From Propionibacteriaceae bacterium (GTDB taxonomy: Bacteria > Actinomycetota > Actinomycetes > Propionibacteriales > Propionibacteriaceae), in NCBI GenBank assembly GCA_027346035.1, contig DAIESZ010000252.1, forward strand, positions 1 through 5,715: a stretch of DNA of 5,715 nt, written 5' to 3'. This document shows, piece after piece, positions 5,645 to 5,715 of the stretch. The first letter of the stretch is position 1. Each line of letters begins with the position of its first letter. The notes beneath the pieces are model-generated. The model worked only from the letters and a program-made list of their open reading frames with translations, had not been told where the DNA came from and did not search any database. The translations under genes were made by a program, and so were the position numbers.

Positions 5645-5715
5645 CCGTCACAGTCAGCGCATCACTAGGCAAAGCCATCACGCCCCCCTATCGCCAGAAT
5701 CGCCTACAGGCCCGT
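5645..5715. other. Non-coding right edge with no recognisable feature
   Basis: After the terminator there is no credible reading frame, tRNA or promoter up to the end of the window. A GGC-AAA-GCC mini-palindrome and two CATCAC copies are present but are too short to interpret. The next gene of this block lies outside the window. Confidence 0.5.

Larger units (their letters stand above)
5200..5715. mobile_element. Putative edge of an integrated element or genomic island interrupting comM
   Basis: This block replaces the missing 5' part of comM. It has its own plus-strand gene with a Shine-Dalgarno site and terminator, an inverted repeat near the junction, and non-coding DNA at 5582-5715 that looks less GC-rich than the genes to the left. 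A DUF6907-like small protein is typical of actinobacterial accessory DNA. No integrase, excisionase, transposase or terminal inverted repeat is visible, so a chromosomal rearrangement is an alternative. The other end would lie beyond the window. Confidence 0.4.

Overview
The window looks like a piece of a high-GC Gram-positive (Actinomycetota) chromosome. Codons mostly end in G or C, the first gene appears to be leaderless behind a TANNNT -10 element, and the comM-dprA pair and the small CxxxC/HxxxH protein all have an actinobacterial look. Genus cannot be fixed; a mycobacterial-order relative is only a guess.

Left part (1-2746): a short upstream region carries a 15-bp palindrome and a -10-like box, followed by a plus-strand two-gene operon. 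The operon encodes a TetR/AcrR repressor and, 2 nt later, a 655-residue acyl-CoA oxidase/dehydrogenase. The likely circuit is an acyl-CoA- or fatty-acid-responsive repressor that controls itself and the flavoenzyme catalysing the first step of beta-oxidation. Sequence at the extreme left may also hold the control region of a divergent gene outside the window.

Middle part (2765-5199, minus strand): dprA lies downstream of a comM/yifB-family AAA+ ATPase gene, and the two overlap by 4 nt (ATGA). Both proteins belong to the natural-transformation/recombination group: ComM is a branch-migration helicase and DprA a RecA loader. The dprA gene is complete and typical. It converges on the oxidase gene with only 18 nt between the stop codons and no visible terminator.

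Right part (5200-5715): the comM homology stops abruptly at position 5199, next to an in-frame TAG, and the N-terminal ~80 residues of the family are found in no frame to the right. In their place is unrelated DNA with a small plus-strand gene (DUF6907-like, C-x3-C-x2-H-x3-H), an inverted repeat close to the breakpoint, and a good intrinsic terminator. The simplest reading is that an integrated element, or a rearrangement, has cut comM and that the window shows one edge of it. This broken comM is the most notable observation. I saw no CRISPR, rRNA, tRNA, integrase or transposase gene.
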